64,000 nt of DNA from an uncultured bacterium (GTDB lineage Bacteria > Pseudomonadota > Alphaproteobacteria > Sphingomonadales > Sphingomonadaceae), in assembly GCA_942636505.2 (NCBI GenBank), contig CALOGB020000056.1:372001-436000 (forward strand). The letters are read 5' to 3'. The position numbers and the translations under genes were made by a program. Below are positions 23,067 through 31,637 of the stretch, piece by piece. Numbering within the stretch: position 1 is the first letter of the stretch; each line of letters begins with the position of its first letter. The notes under the pieces were generated by a model. It was given only the letters and a program-made list of their open reading frames with translations, had not been told where the DNA came from and made no database searches.

Positions 23067-25859
23067 ATGCAAACGCGCTTCGGCTATGCCACCTTACTTC
23101 TCCTGACCTCGCAGCTGGTCGCGCCCGCGGTACTCGCCCAGACCGGTGGCGCTGCACCCGCTCCAGCCGCCTCGCCACCCGCCTCGACGACGCAGACCGG
23201 TCCGACCTCGACGCCGGTGGACGTGTCTGCGCCACAAGCCGCCGGAGCGCAGGCCGAAGTGTCGACGCCGGGCTATGATCCCAATGGCGGCGAGGACATC
23301 GTCGTCGTCGGCCGCAACATCCCGAATTTCGTCCGCGCGACCCCGCAGGTCGTCTCGATCCTGTCGACCGAAGACATTGCGCGCACCGGCGAAGGCGACA
23401 TCGCCGGCGCGCTGTCGCGCGTCACCGGTCTCAGCATCGTCGGCAACGGCTTCGTCTACGTCCGCGGTCTCGGCGATCGCTATTCGTCGTCGCTGCTCAA
23501 CGGCTCGCCACTGCCGAGCCCGGAGCCGCTGCGCCGTTCGGTCCCGCTCGACATTTTCCCGACCACGATCGTCGGTTCCGCGCTGGTCCAGAAGACCTAT
23601 TCGGTGAACTATCCCGGCGAGTTCGGCGGCGGCGTGATCAACCTCACGACCAAGGCGATCCCGGACAAGAACTTCCTGTCGTTCGGCGGCTCGGTCTCGG
23701 CCGACACCGCGACCACTAGTGAACTCGGCTACACCTATTATGGTGGCGATGCCGACTGGATCGGCTTCGACGACGGCACGCGGAAAGTGCCGAGCTTCAT
23801 CAAGAACGCGCCGAGCGGTACCGGCAACATCTCGGCCGCGCAGGCCGCGACGCTCAGCAACGCCTCGACCTCGCTGCTCCAGCGCAACAACCAGCTGCCC
23901 GCCAATTTCTCGGGCGAGATCAGCGGCGGCTCGGTGTTCGACATCGGTTCGGGCCGGCTCGGCGTGATCGCATCGGTCAGCGCAAGCAACACCTTCCGCA
24001 CCCGCAGCATCACGCAGCAGGATTCGGTCACCAACGAAGGTCTGCTCCGCAACGATTTCCAGACGCTGCTGACCGACAACCGGATCGTCGCCAACGCGCT
24101 GATCGGCGTCGGCTACGAGTTCGGCGAGAACAGCATCAAGCTGACCAACGTCTATATCCATGACACGCTGAAGCAGGCGCGTGGGTCTGCGGCGACCACC
24201 TACAACAACTCGAGTGGCCTGCGTTTCCAGCAGAACACCAACTGGTTCGAACGCCAGCTGTTCGAGAGCCAGCTGGTCGGCGCGTTCAAGCCCGTCGATG
24301 CGCTGACGCTCGATGTTCGCGGAGCGTACGCCAATTCGAAGCGTAACGCGCCGTACGAGCGGCAGTTCGACTATCTCTGCTCGAACACCACCACGACCGG
24401 CCAGCCGATCACGGTGCAGGATCCGAACGGGACCGGCGGCGCGCAGTGCAACGGCGCGTATCAGGTGACTCAGCGCTTCTCGCCGTTCGCCTCGATCATC
24501 TTCAGCGAACTGAAGGAAGACCTCTACAGCGGGCAGGCGGATGCCGCGTACAAGCTGTCGACCGATCGGCCGATGACGCTGTCGACCGGCTATTTCTACT
24601 CGGATACGAAGCGCACATCGTCGCGTCTCCAGTTTAATTACCAGACGCCGCGTGGCGGTGGCACCGCACCGGGCTATCCGTACAATCTGCTCCGTCCGGA
24701 TTACCTGCTGGCGATCGATACCAACGATCCGCTGAACTCGCTCGAATTGCAGTTCAATACCCCGCTCGGTGCGTATCAATATGACGCGTCGCTGCGGATT
24801 CATGCGGGCTATGTCCAGGCCGAGGCCGAGGCGACCGACGGTGTCCGCGCGACGATCGGCGTGCGCTACGAGACGGCGGACGAGCGGGTTACCCCGATCG
24901 GTGCGACCACGACGCGGCTGAAGAACGATTACTTCCTGCCGGCCTCGACGCTGACCTGGAATTTCGCACCCGACATGCAGCTTCGTGCGAGCGCGTCGAA
25001 GACGATCTCGCGCCCGCAGTTCCGCGAGCTCGCGCCGCAGCAGTTCCGTGATCCCGAATCGGATCGCCTGTTCTTCGGTAACCCGCTGTTGCAGGATACC
25101 AAGCTCTACAATCTCGATGCGCGCTACGAATGGTTCTTCGCGCGTGACCAGCGCTTCACGCTGGGGGCGTTCTACAAGCGGATCGACAAGCCGATCGAGC
25201 AGGTCGGTTTCTATACCGGCGCCGACGATCGTCTCCAGACCGGCTTCACCAACCTGCCCAAGGCCAAGCTGTACGGCGGCGAGGTCGAGTTCCAGAAATA
25301 CGTGCCGCTCGACACGCTCGGCAGCGATTTCTTCGCGACGCGCCGCCTGCTGTTCATCGCCAACTACACCTATACGCAGTCGTCGATCACGGTGGACGGC
25401 AGCTGCGTCCCGAACGTGGTGGACCAGACGACCAAGGTCGCAGGCTGCCAGGCAGGGTTCGCGCCGGCCACGGGTAACTTCCGCGACGGCGCGCCGCTCA
25501 CCGGCCAGTCGGACCATCTGGTCAACGTCCAGCTCGGGCTGGAGGACACCAAGCGGCTGTCGCAGATCACGTTGTTGTTCAACTACGCCAGCGACCGCGT
25601 AACCAACCGCGGCCCGTCGAACCTCGGCGGCACGGGCTTCCTGCCCGACATCATCGAGAAGCCCGGCATCCGCCTCGACCTCGTCGCCCGCCAGGGTGTC
25701 GAACTGCGCGGCGCCAAGTTCGAGGTGAAGGCCGAGGCACGCAACCTGACCAAGACGCGCTTCACCGAGGGCCAGACGTTCGAGAACGGCAACAAGGTGT
25801 ACATCAACCGGTATAATCTGGGTCAGGTGTTCACGCTGGGCATCAGCACGACGTTCTGA
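23067..25859 (+). CDS. TonB-dependent outer-membrane receptor
   Basis: 930 residues. Signal peptide ending VLAQ (~residue 25), a Pro/Ala/Thr-rich linker, then the plug domain starting EDIVVVGRNIPNF and containing the conserved block YVRGLGDRYSSSLLNG and the VNYPGEFGGGVINLTTK region. A 22-strand barrel follows, ending in the outer-membrane signature VFTLGISTTF with terminal Phe. It imports a large or scarce substrate using ExbBD-TonB energy (not encoded here). It follows the lipoprotein by 108 nt in the same direction, suggesting co-regulation by the Pho-box array, a receptor plus surface-lipoprotein pair. Its substrate (phosphate ester, phosphonate or other) is inference. Confidence 0.93.
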   Translation: MQTRFGYATLLLLTSQLVAPAVLAQTGGAAPAPAASPPASTTQTGPTSTPVDVSAPQAAGAQAEVSTPGYDPNGGEDIVVVGRNIPNFVRATPQVVSILSTEDIARTGEGDIAGALSRVTGLSIVGNGFVYVRGLGDRYSSSLLNGSPLPSPEPLRRSVPLDIFPTTIVGSALVQKTYSVNYPGEFGGGVINLTTKAIPDKNFLSFGGSVSADTATTSELGYTYYGGDADWIGFDDGTRKVPSFIKNAPSGTGNISAAQAATLSNASTSLLQRNNQLPANFSGEISGGSVFDIGSGRLGVIASVSASNTFRTRSITQQDSVTNEGLLRNDFQTLLTDNRIVANALIGVGYEFGENSIKLTNVYIHDTLKQARGSAATTYNNSSGLRFQQNTNWFERQLFESQLVGAFKPVDALTLDVRGAYANSKRNAPYERQFDYLCSNTTTTGQPITVQDPNGTGGAQCNGAYQVTQRFSPFASIIFSELKEDLYSGQADAAYKLSTDRPMTLSTGYFYSDTKRTSSRLQFNYQTPRGGGTAPGYPYNLLRPDYLLAIDTNDPLNSLELQFNTPLGAYQYDASLRIHAGYVQAEAEATDGVRATIGVRYETADERVTPIGATTTRLKNDYFLPASTLTWNFAPDMQLRASASKTISRPQFRELAPQQFRDPESDRLFFGNPLLQDTKLYNLDARYEWFFARDQRFTLGAFYKRIDKPIEQVGFYTGADDRLQTGFTNLPKAKLYGGEVEFQKYVPLDTLGSDFFATRRLLFIANYTYTQSSITVDGSCVPNVVDQTTKVAGCQAGFAPATGNFRDGAPLTGQSDHLVNVQLGLEDTKRLSQITLLFNYASDRVTNRGPSNLGGTGFLPDIIEKPGIRLDLVARQGVELRGAKFEVKAEARNLTKTRFTEGQTFENGNKVYINRYNLGQVFTLGISTTF

Positions 25860-25875
25860 GGAACGGATCGGAAGC

Positions 25876-26009
25876 TATGATCCTCCCCGCAAGGGGGAGG
25901 TGGCGCCGAAGGCGACGGAGGGGGAGGATACGCGATAGGCGTTGCTTTTGCCGCCCCCTCCGTCAGGCAAGTGCCTGCCACCTCCCCCTGGCGGGGGAGG
26001 ATTGTAAGC
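25876..26009. repeat. Palindromic element (GATCCTCCCCGCAAGGGGGAGGTGGC class)
   Basis: GATCCTCCCCGCAAGGGGGA + GGTGGC…GACGGAGGGGG against CCCCCTCCGTC…GCCACCTCCCCCTGGCGGGGGAGGAT. Convergent position between the receptor and the oxygenase. Same class as 14934-15064. Confidence 0.88.
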
Positions 26010-26028
26010 CGGGCGACATGCCGGAATC

Positions 26029-26685
26029 TCAACCCCAAGGCTTCTCGCGAAACCATTTGGTGATCACATATTTGACCCCCGCGCGCACCTTCATCCCGTG
26101 ATGCAGCGTCGCCGGGTTCATGCTCCCATCCGCCCGCCGGTTGTTCCACGCCAGCAGCTTGCCCGTTTCCGGCTGCACGATCTTGTCGATCGCCTTGAAC
26201 CGCGTCGCGCCGCCGGCTTCCGGCTGGTTGAGGTAGATCATGACGGTCCACGTCCGATTGCCCGCGACCCCGCAATAACGCTGATAATCGACGCCGTTCG
26301 GCTCGAAATAATCGGTGTGTCCCTTGAACTCCTGCCCGACCGCGTAGCGCTGCCCCTGGAGCGGTTCGCCGTACACCGGGTCGAGTCCGGTCAGCGCCGC
26401 GATCCTGCGCTCGACCTCGATCGCGACCGGATCGAGCGGCGACAGATCGCCCGTCTCGCTCGTCCGATAGTTCGCATCGCCGTTCGAATCGGAGATCGTC
26501 GATGGCCGTCGCACCGCGTCGATCCGCTCGATCAGCGTCGCGCACAGGTCCGGCGGCAGGAAGTCGCGCCGCACGAACAGGTCGAGCTTCGGGCTCGGTA
26601 CGCGCTGCACGCCGGGTACGGAGAGCCGTGCGATGATCGCTTCGGGAGGCAGGCCGGAGCCGCTGGACGGGACAGGATCGGACAT
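26029..26685 (-). CDS. 2-oxoglutarate/Fe(II)-dependent oxygenase (prolyl 4-hydroxylase-like)
   Basis: 218 residues from MSDPVPSSGSG. A double-stranded beta-helix dioxygenase: iron ligands are His and Asp of GHTDYFEP and the distal His of LHHGMKV, with the 2-oxoglutarate-binding Lys in KYVITKWFRE. WTVMIYLNQPEAGGATRF is the P4Hc-family core. It would hydroxylate a prolyl or similar side chain; the target is unknown, though the Pro-rich GspC and surface-lipoprotein linkers nearby are conceivable substrates. A 30-residue upstream extension is possible in frame but is not conserved-looking. Divergent from gspC, with 137 nt between them. Confidence 0.88.
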   Translation of the reverse strand: MSDPVPSSGSGLPPEAIIARLSVPGVQRVPSPKLDLFVRRDFLPPDLCATLIERIDAVRRPSTISDSNGDANYRTSETGDLSPLDPVAIEVERRIAALTGLDPVYGEPLQGQRYAVGQEFKGHTDYFEPNGVDYQRYCGVAGNRTWTVMIYLNQPEAGGATRFKAIDKIVQPETGKLLAWNNRRADGSMNPATLHHGMKVRAGVKYVITKWFREKPWG

Positions 26686-26822
26686 GAGCGTCTTCTGCCC
26701 ATCGCCGACGCGAAGCGCTACCCCATCAGAATCGAAGCGACCAACGCGCAAGCCATTGACGCGGAATTGTAACATGGCATGCCTACGCGACGAAGAGAGC
26801 GGGAAATTGGGGTGGGTCGCGG

Positions 26823-27650
26823 ATGCGATTGAAGCTGGACGCGCGGGCGCGCCGTATCTTGCGGCGTATGCCCGTCGTGAATGTCTATAGTGTCGTCGAA
26901 CTCGCGCTGCTGGCCGGGCTGGCGGTGCAGTGCGCGCGGCTGGCGTGGACGATCGTGACGCCGATCACGCCACTCGGCGACTGGCGTCCCGCCACGCCGA
27001 TGGTGGTGGGTTCGCCCGCCGACATCTTGCGTGGCTTCGATCCGTTTTTCCGCCTTGGTGGCGCGGCCGGCGCACCCGCCACCGTCACGTCGCTTCAGTT
27101 GACCCTGTTCGGCACGCGGATCGATGAAGCGATGGGCCGCAGCTCCGCGATCATCGCCGGTCCCGACGGCGTCCAGCAGAGCGTTGCGGTTGGTGACGAG
27201 ATCCAGCCCGGCGTGCGCCTCAAGTCGGTTGCGTTCGATCACGTCACGATCGACCGAGGTGGCGCCGACGAGGACCTGTTCCTCGACCAGTCGGGCGCCG
27301 TCACGCCGGTCGTCCCAGGCGCTCCACCGGCGGGTGCCCCCGGTGCTGTTGCCCCCGTCGTCGGCATCCCCATCGCTCAGTTGCGCAGCGAGATCGGCTT
27401 CATTCCCCGCATCGACGGCGGCCGCATCAGCGGGCTCACCGTCCGCTCGCAAGGCTCGGGCAACGCGTTCCGCTCCGCAGGGCTCAAGGACGGCGACGTC
27501 GTCACCTCGATCGGCGGCCGCCCGGTATCGGGGCCAGGCGATCTCGACCGCATCGCCAAGGATTTCGCGGGCGGCGGCAACGTCCCCATCACCGTAGAAC
27601 GCGGCCAGGACACCCTGCCGCTCGCCATCACGATCGCGCCCACCCAATGA
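26823..27650 (+). CDS. gspC: Type II secretion system protein GspC
   Basis: 275 residues. Inner-membrane clamp linking the assembly platform to the secretin. A short cytoplasmic basic start (MRLKLDARARRILRRMP), one membrane helix (~residues 20-45), and a homology region with VTSLQLTLFGTRIDEAMGRSSAIIAGPDG…VAVGDEI. A Pro/Ala-rich linker and a C-terminal PDZ domain (FRSAGLKDGDVVTSIGGRPVSG) follow, the PDZ being implicated in substrate choice. First gene of a twelve-gene operon in which nearly every start overlaps the preceding stop. No Pho-like repeats were found directly upstream. Confidence 0.93.
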   Translation: MRLKLDARARRILRRMPVVNVYSVVELALLAGLAVQCARLAWTIVTPITPLGDWRPATPMVVGSPADILRGFDPFFRLGGAAGAPATVTSLQLTLFGTRIDEAMGRSSAIIAGPDGVQQSVAVGDEIQPGVRLKSVAFDHVTIDRGGADEDLFLDQSGAVTPVVPGAPPAGAPGAVAPVVGIPIAQLRSEIGFIPRIDGGRISGLTVRSQGSGNAFRSAGLKDGDVVTSIGGRPVSGPGDLDRIAKDFAGGGNVPITVERGQDTLPLAITIAPTQ

Positions 27651-29866
27651 AAAAACTGTTTCTCGGCCCCGTTATAGCCCTCGCGCTGGCGGCCGGCGTT
27701 CATGCCCAGACCACGCTCAACGTCCGCGATGCCGACATCCGCGCGTTCATCGCCGACGCGGCCAAGGTCACCGGGCGCACCTTCATCATCGACAACCGCG
27801 TCGCCGGCAAGGTGACCGTCGTCACCGATCGCCCGCTGTCGCGCTCCGAATATTTCGAGATCTTCCTCTCGACCCTGCGCGCCAATGGCCTCGTCGCGGT
27901 GCCGACCTCGGGCGGGGCGTTCCGCGTCCAGCCGCTCGACAATGCCGCCTCGCAGCCGAGCCGGATCGGTGTCGCGGGTGCCGCGCGCAACAGCTACGTC
28001 ACCGAGATCATCCGCCTCCGCGCGATCGACGCGCAGTCCGCGGTCGAGACCGTCCGCCCGCTGGTCAGCGCGCAGGGCTCGGTCAGCGCGAACCGTGGCG
28101 GCAACAGCCTCGTCGTGGTCGATTTCGCCGACAACATCCGCCGCATCCGCGAAGTCCTTCGCCGGATCGACACCGACACCTCCTCCACCCGCGTCGTCGC
28201 GTTGAAGAATGCGAGCGCGAAGGAAATCGCGACCGCGCTTCAGGGGCTGATCGGCGCTGGCACCGGCGGCGGTCAGGGCGGTCAGGGCGGTGGCGCCGCC
28301 GCCGGCCCGAGCGCTTCGGTCGTCGCGGTCGAGGGCTCGAACGCCGTCGCCCTGCGCGGCGATCCCACCACCGTCGCCCGCCTCGCGCAGGTCGCCGCCG
28401 ACCTAGACCAGAAGGCGCGCAACGGTACCGAGATCAAGGTCGTGTTCCTCGAGAACGCCGATGCCGAACAGTTGCTACCGGTGTTGCAGGAACTCGTCGG
28501 CCAGACCCCGACGCAGCCCGTGCAGACCGCCTTGTCGCGCTCGAACTTCGGATCGAGCAGCACCAACGGAGCGTCCGGCGGCCAGTCGAACTTCTCGCAA
28601 CCACAAATCCCGCAGTCCGGCCCCTCGTCGAGCGGCGGGGGCGGTGGGTCCGGGCAGGCTGCAATCACCGCGGCCGGCGGCAAGACTGCCGCGGTCGTCA
28701 CGCGCTTCGCCGGCGCCAACGCGATCGTCATCGCCGCGCCGGCCGAGATCCAGCGCCAGCTGAACGAAGTCGTCCGCCAGCTCGATACGCGCCGCGAACA
28801 GGTGCTGGTCGAGGCGATCGTCGCCGAGGTTTCCGATTCGACCGCGCGCACGCTTGGCGCACAGTTCATCGTCGGCGACCCGAGCGGCGGCGCTTTCGGC
28901 GCGTCGACCTTCTCGAACTCCGCACCCAACATCCTGCAGATCGCCGGCGCGATCGGCGCGCGCTCGATCGGCGGCAACGGCACGACGGTCGTCGCGCCCG
29001 ATGGCACGCGGACCGAAACGAACACGCCCAATGCCGCGGCGGACGCGCTGCAGCAGTCGGCGATCGCGTCGATCCTGGCGGCCACCGGCGGCTTTGGCGG
29101 GTTCGGTGGCAAGATCGGCAGTACGTTCTTCGGCGCGATCATCAACGCGGTGAAGAGCGACACGACTTCCAACCTGCTCCAGGTCCCGCACCTCGTCACG
29201 CTCGACAACCAGGAGGCGCACAGCCTCGTCGGGCAGGAAATCCCGATCACCACGGGGCAGGCGCTCAGCACCAATTTCGACAACGCGTTCCGCACCACGC
29301 AGCGCCAGAATGTCGGCATCGAGCTGACCGTGCGGCCGCAGGTGAACTCGTCGGGTACGGTGAAGCTCAATCTGCGCCTCGAGGTCAGCTCGATCGCCGG
29401 GCCGGTGTCGAGCGACAATAGCGACCTGATTCTCAACAAGCGCGAGGTCGAGACCGTCCGCACCGTCGACGACGGCCAGATCGCGGTGATCAGCGGTCTG
29501 CTCGACGACAACGAACGCCGCACGATCGAGAAGATCCCGCTGCTCGGCGACATCCCCGTGCTCGGCCATCTGTTCACGTCGAAGGCGAAACAGCGGTCGA
29601 AGACGAACCTGATGATCTTCATCCGCCCGACGATCCTGCGCACCGCCGAGGACAGCCGCAAGCTGACCGAGCAGCGCTATGGCTATGTCCGCCTGCAACA
29701 GGGCTTGCAGGAGCCGGGCGCCGAGCCGTCGATCGATCAGCTCGTACGCGACTATATGGGCGCCGCCCCGCCGATCCCGAGCGCACCGATCCCCGGCAAC
29801 ATCGAAGACCCGCGCATCGCGGTGCCGGTCCGCACCTCGACGATGGTCGTGCGGCCCAAGAAATGA
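27647..29866 (+). CDS. gspD: Type II secretion secretin GspD
   Basis: 739 residues. MKKLFLGPVIALALAAGVHA is a Sec signal. N0 (TTLNVRDADIRAFIADAAKVTGRTFIID), then N1-N3 modules, with a Gly/Gln-rich insertion in N2 (~residues 205-225) and a Ser/Gly-rich one in N3 (~300-335). The secretin C-domain follows (VPHLVTLDNQEAHSLVGQEIPI; DLILNKREVETVRTVDDGQIAVISGLLDD). It forms the multimeric outer-membrane gate. The ATG overlaps the gspC stop. The last ~65 residues after KAKQRSKTNLMIFIRPT may form the S-domain that binds a pilotin; none is encoded here. Confidence 0.96.
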   Translation: MKKLFLGPVIALALAAGVHAQTTLNVRDADIRAFIADAAKVTGRTFIIDNRVAGKVTVVTDRPLSRSEYFEIFLSTLRANGLVAVPTSGGAFRVQPLDNAASQPSRIGVAGAARNSYVTEIIRLRAIDAQSAVETVRPLVSAQGSVSANRGGNSLVVVDFADNIRRIREVLRRIDTDTSSTRVVALKNASAKEIATALQGLIGAGTGGGQGGQGGGAAAGPSASVVAVEGSNAVALRGDPTTVARLAQVAADLDQKARNGTEIKVVFLENADAEQLLPVLQELVGQTPTQPVQTALSRSNFGSSSTNGASGGQSNFSQPQIPQSGPSSSGGGGGSGQAAITAAGGKTAAVVTRFAGANAIVIAAPAEIQRQLNEVVRQLDTRREQVLVEAIVAEVSDSTARTLGAQFIVGDPSGGAFGASTFSNSAPNILQIAGAIGARSIGGNGTTVVAPDGTRTETNTPNAAADALQQSAIASILAATGGFGGFGGKIGSTFFGAIINAVKSDTTSNLLQVPHLVTLDNQEAHSLVGQEIPITTGQALSTNFDNAFRTTQRQNVGIELTVRPQVNSSGTVKLNLRLEVSSIAGPVSSDNSDLILNKREVETVRTVDDGQIAVISGLLDDNERRTIEKIPLLGDIPVLGHLFTSKAKQRSKTNLMIFIRPTILRTAEDSRKLTEQRYGYVRLQQGLQEPGAEPSIDQLVRDYMGAAPPIPSAPIPGNIEDPRIAVPVRTSTMVVRPKK

Positions 29867-31515
29867 TCATCCGCGAAGGCCACGAGATCGACGCAACTTC
29901 TCCCCTCCCGCTTGCGGGAGGGGTCGGGGGAGGGCCTGTCTTACTCCCGGACGACGCGATCGAGGAATATGTCATTCCCTCCCCCAACCCCTCCCGCGAG
30001 CGGGAGGGGAGCAGTGATCTCCCCCAGATCACCATCCCCTACGCCTTCGCCCGAAAGTTCGGCGTCGTCGTCGACCACACCGACACCGATTCCCACCTCA
30101 CCATCGCCATGCGAGCCGGCGCAGATCCGAAAGTCCTGCTCGAACTCCGCCGCTACCTCGCGCGCCCGTTCGACGTCACCTTCGTCGAGCAGATCGCGTT
30201 CGACCGCCTCCTGTCGAACGTCTACGCGATGGACGGCCAGGCCAACGCGCTCGCTGCGGTCGGGATGGGCGACGAACTCGACCTTCTCGCGGGCGACATG
30301 CCGACCGCGGAGGACCTGCTCGACACCGCCGACGATGCCCCCGCTATCCGTCTCATCAACGGCATCATCGCCGACGCCGCACGCAACGGCGTGTCGGACA
30401 TTCATATCGAGCCGTACGAGTCCGGCCTCGTCGTCCGCATGCGCATCGACGGCGTGCTGCGCGAGACGCTACGCATGCCGCCCAACGTCGCGCCGGTCGT
30501 CGTCAGCCGCATCAAGGTCATGGCTCGCCTCGACATCGCCGAACGCCGCGTGCCGCAGGACGGCCGCATGGGGCTGACGCTGGGTGGCAAGCTGCTCGAC
30601 GTCCGCGTCTCGACACTGCCGTCGCGGGCAGGGGAGCGGGTCGTGCTGCGTATCCTCGACAAGGAAAACGCCGGTATCGATCTCGAAGCGCTCGGCCTGC
30701 CGCCCGCATTGTTCGCGCTGCTCAACGAAGCGTTGAGCGAGCCGAACGGCATCATCCTCGTCACCGGACCGACCGGCTCGGGCAAGACCACGTCGCTCTA
30801 CGCCGCGCTCCGCCTGCTGAACGACGGCAGCCGCAACATCCTCACCGTTGAGGACCCGGTCGAGTATGCGGTCGATGGCGTCGGCCAGACCCAGGTCAAC
30901 CCCAAGGTCGGCCTGACCTTCGCGGCAGGCCTGCGCGCGATTCTCCGCCAGGATCCAGACGTCGTGATGGTCGGCGAAATCCGCGACCGCGAGACCGCCG
31001 AGATCGCCGTGCAGGCGTCGCTGACCGGCCATCTCGTGCTGTCCACGGTCCATACCAACGACGCGATCGGCGCGATCACACGCATGCGCGACATGAAGGT
31101 GGAGAGCTTCCTGCTCGCCTCCACACTGCGCGCGGTGATAGCCCAGCGCCTCGTCCGTCGCCTGTGCCCGACCTGCCGCAAGGCGGTACCCGCGTCGGAT
31201 ACGGTAGCCCCGCTGCTCGGCATCGCCTCCGACGCGGTCGTCTACGTCGCGCAAGGCTGCGAAGACTGCAACCAGACCGGCTACAAGGGCCGCATCGGCG
31301 TCTTCGAAGCCGTCCGCATAGACGACACCATCCGCCGTCTGATCAATACCGACGGTCACGAATCGGAGATCACCGCGCACGCGTTTGCGAAGTCCCCGAA
31401 TTTGGCCCAGTCCGCGCGTGACCTGGTCCTGTCCGGCCAAACCACCGCCGAAGAAGCCGTCCGAGTATCCCGCCGCGACACGACCGAAGTCACGCCCGAG
31501 GTGGCAGATGCGTAA
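29863..31515 (+). CDS. gspE: Type II secretion ATPase GspE with in-frame palindromic element
   Basis: 550 residues. Hexameric ATPase that drives pseudopilus assembly. Walker A GPTGSGKTTSLYAAL, Asp box VEDPVEYAVDG, Walker B RQDPDVVMVGEIRDRETAE, and a zinc-binding module CPTC…CEDC near ~residues 437-470. The N-terminal N2E domain begins at ITIPYAFARKFGVVVDHTD. Residues ~13-49 (SPLPLAGGVGGGP … SPNPSREREGSS) are the translation of a palindromic intergenic-type element at 29900-30011, inserted without breaking the frame. The start overlaps the gspD stop (ATGA), so this N-terminus is probably genuine. Confidence 0.95.
   Translation: MIIREGHEIDATSPLPLAGGVGGGPVLLPDDAIEEYVIPSPNPSREREGSSDLPQITIPYAFARKFGVVVDHTDTDSHLTIAMRAGADPKVLLELRRYLARPFDVTFVEQIAFDRLLSNVYAMDGQANALAAVGMGDELDLLAGDMPTAEDLLDTADDAPAIRLINGIIADAARNGVSDIHIEPYESGLVVRMRIDGVLRETLRMPPNVAPVVVSRIKVMARLDIAERRVPQDGRMGLTLGGKLLDVRVSTLPSRAGERVVLRILDKENAGIDLEALGLPPALFALLNEALSEPNGIILVTGPTGSGKTTSLYAALRLLNDGSRNILTVEDPVEYAVDGVGQTQVNPKVGLTFAAGLRAILRQDPDVVMVGEIRDRETAEIAVQASLTGHLVLSTVHTNDAIGAITRMRDMKVESFLLASTLRAVIAQRLVRRLCPTCRKAVPASDTVAPLLGIASDAVVYVAQGCEDCNQTGYKGRIGVFEAVRIDDTIRRLINTDGHESEITAHAFAKSPNLAQSARDLVLSGQTTAEEAVRVSRRDTTEVTPEVADA
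29900..30011. repeat. Palindromic element inside gspE coding sequence
   Basis: TCTCCCCTCCCGCTTGCGGG + AGGGGTCGGGGGAGGG against CCCTCCCCCAACCCCTCCCGCGAGCGGGAGGGGA. Same class as 43267-43373 in ccmH and related to 31521 and 46438. Confidence 0.9.
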
Positions 31516-31520
31516 CGCCT

Positions 31521-31632
31521 CTTCCCCCCTCCCTGGAAGGGAGGGGCCGGGGGTGGGTCGGCCCACTCGGGCCACCGTCCCTCACGTCATAAGCCGACCC
31601 ACCCCCAACCCCTCCCTTCCAGGGAGGGGAGC
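31521..31632. repeat. Palindromic element between gspE and gspF
   Basis: CCCTCCCTGGAAGGGAGGGG + CCGGGGGTGGGTCGG against CCGACCCACCCCCAACCCCTCCCTTCCAGGGAGGGG. It separates genes that are otherwise coupled, leaving five nt before the gspF GTG. Near copy at 46438-46551. Confidence 0.92.
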
Positions 31633-31637
31633 ACGTC

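Noticed and set aside
23094..25517. 807-codon minus-strand open frame opposite the TonB receptor
   Set aside because: Arg/Glu-rich low-complexity shadow with no recognisable domain; the receptor frame is unambiguous.
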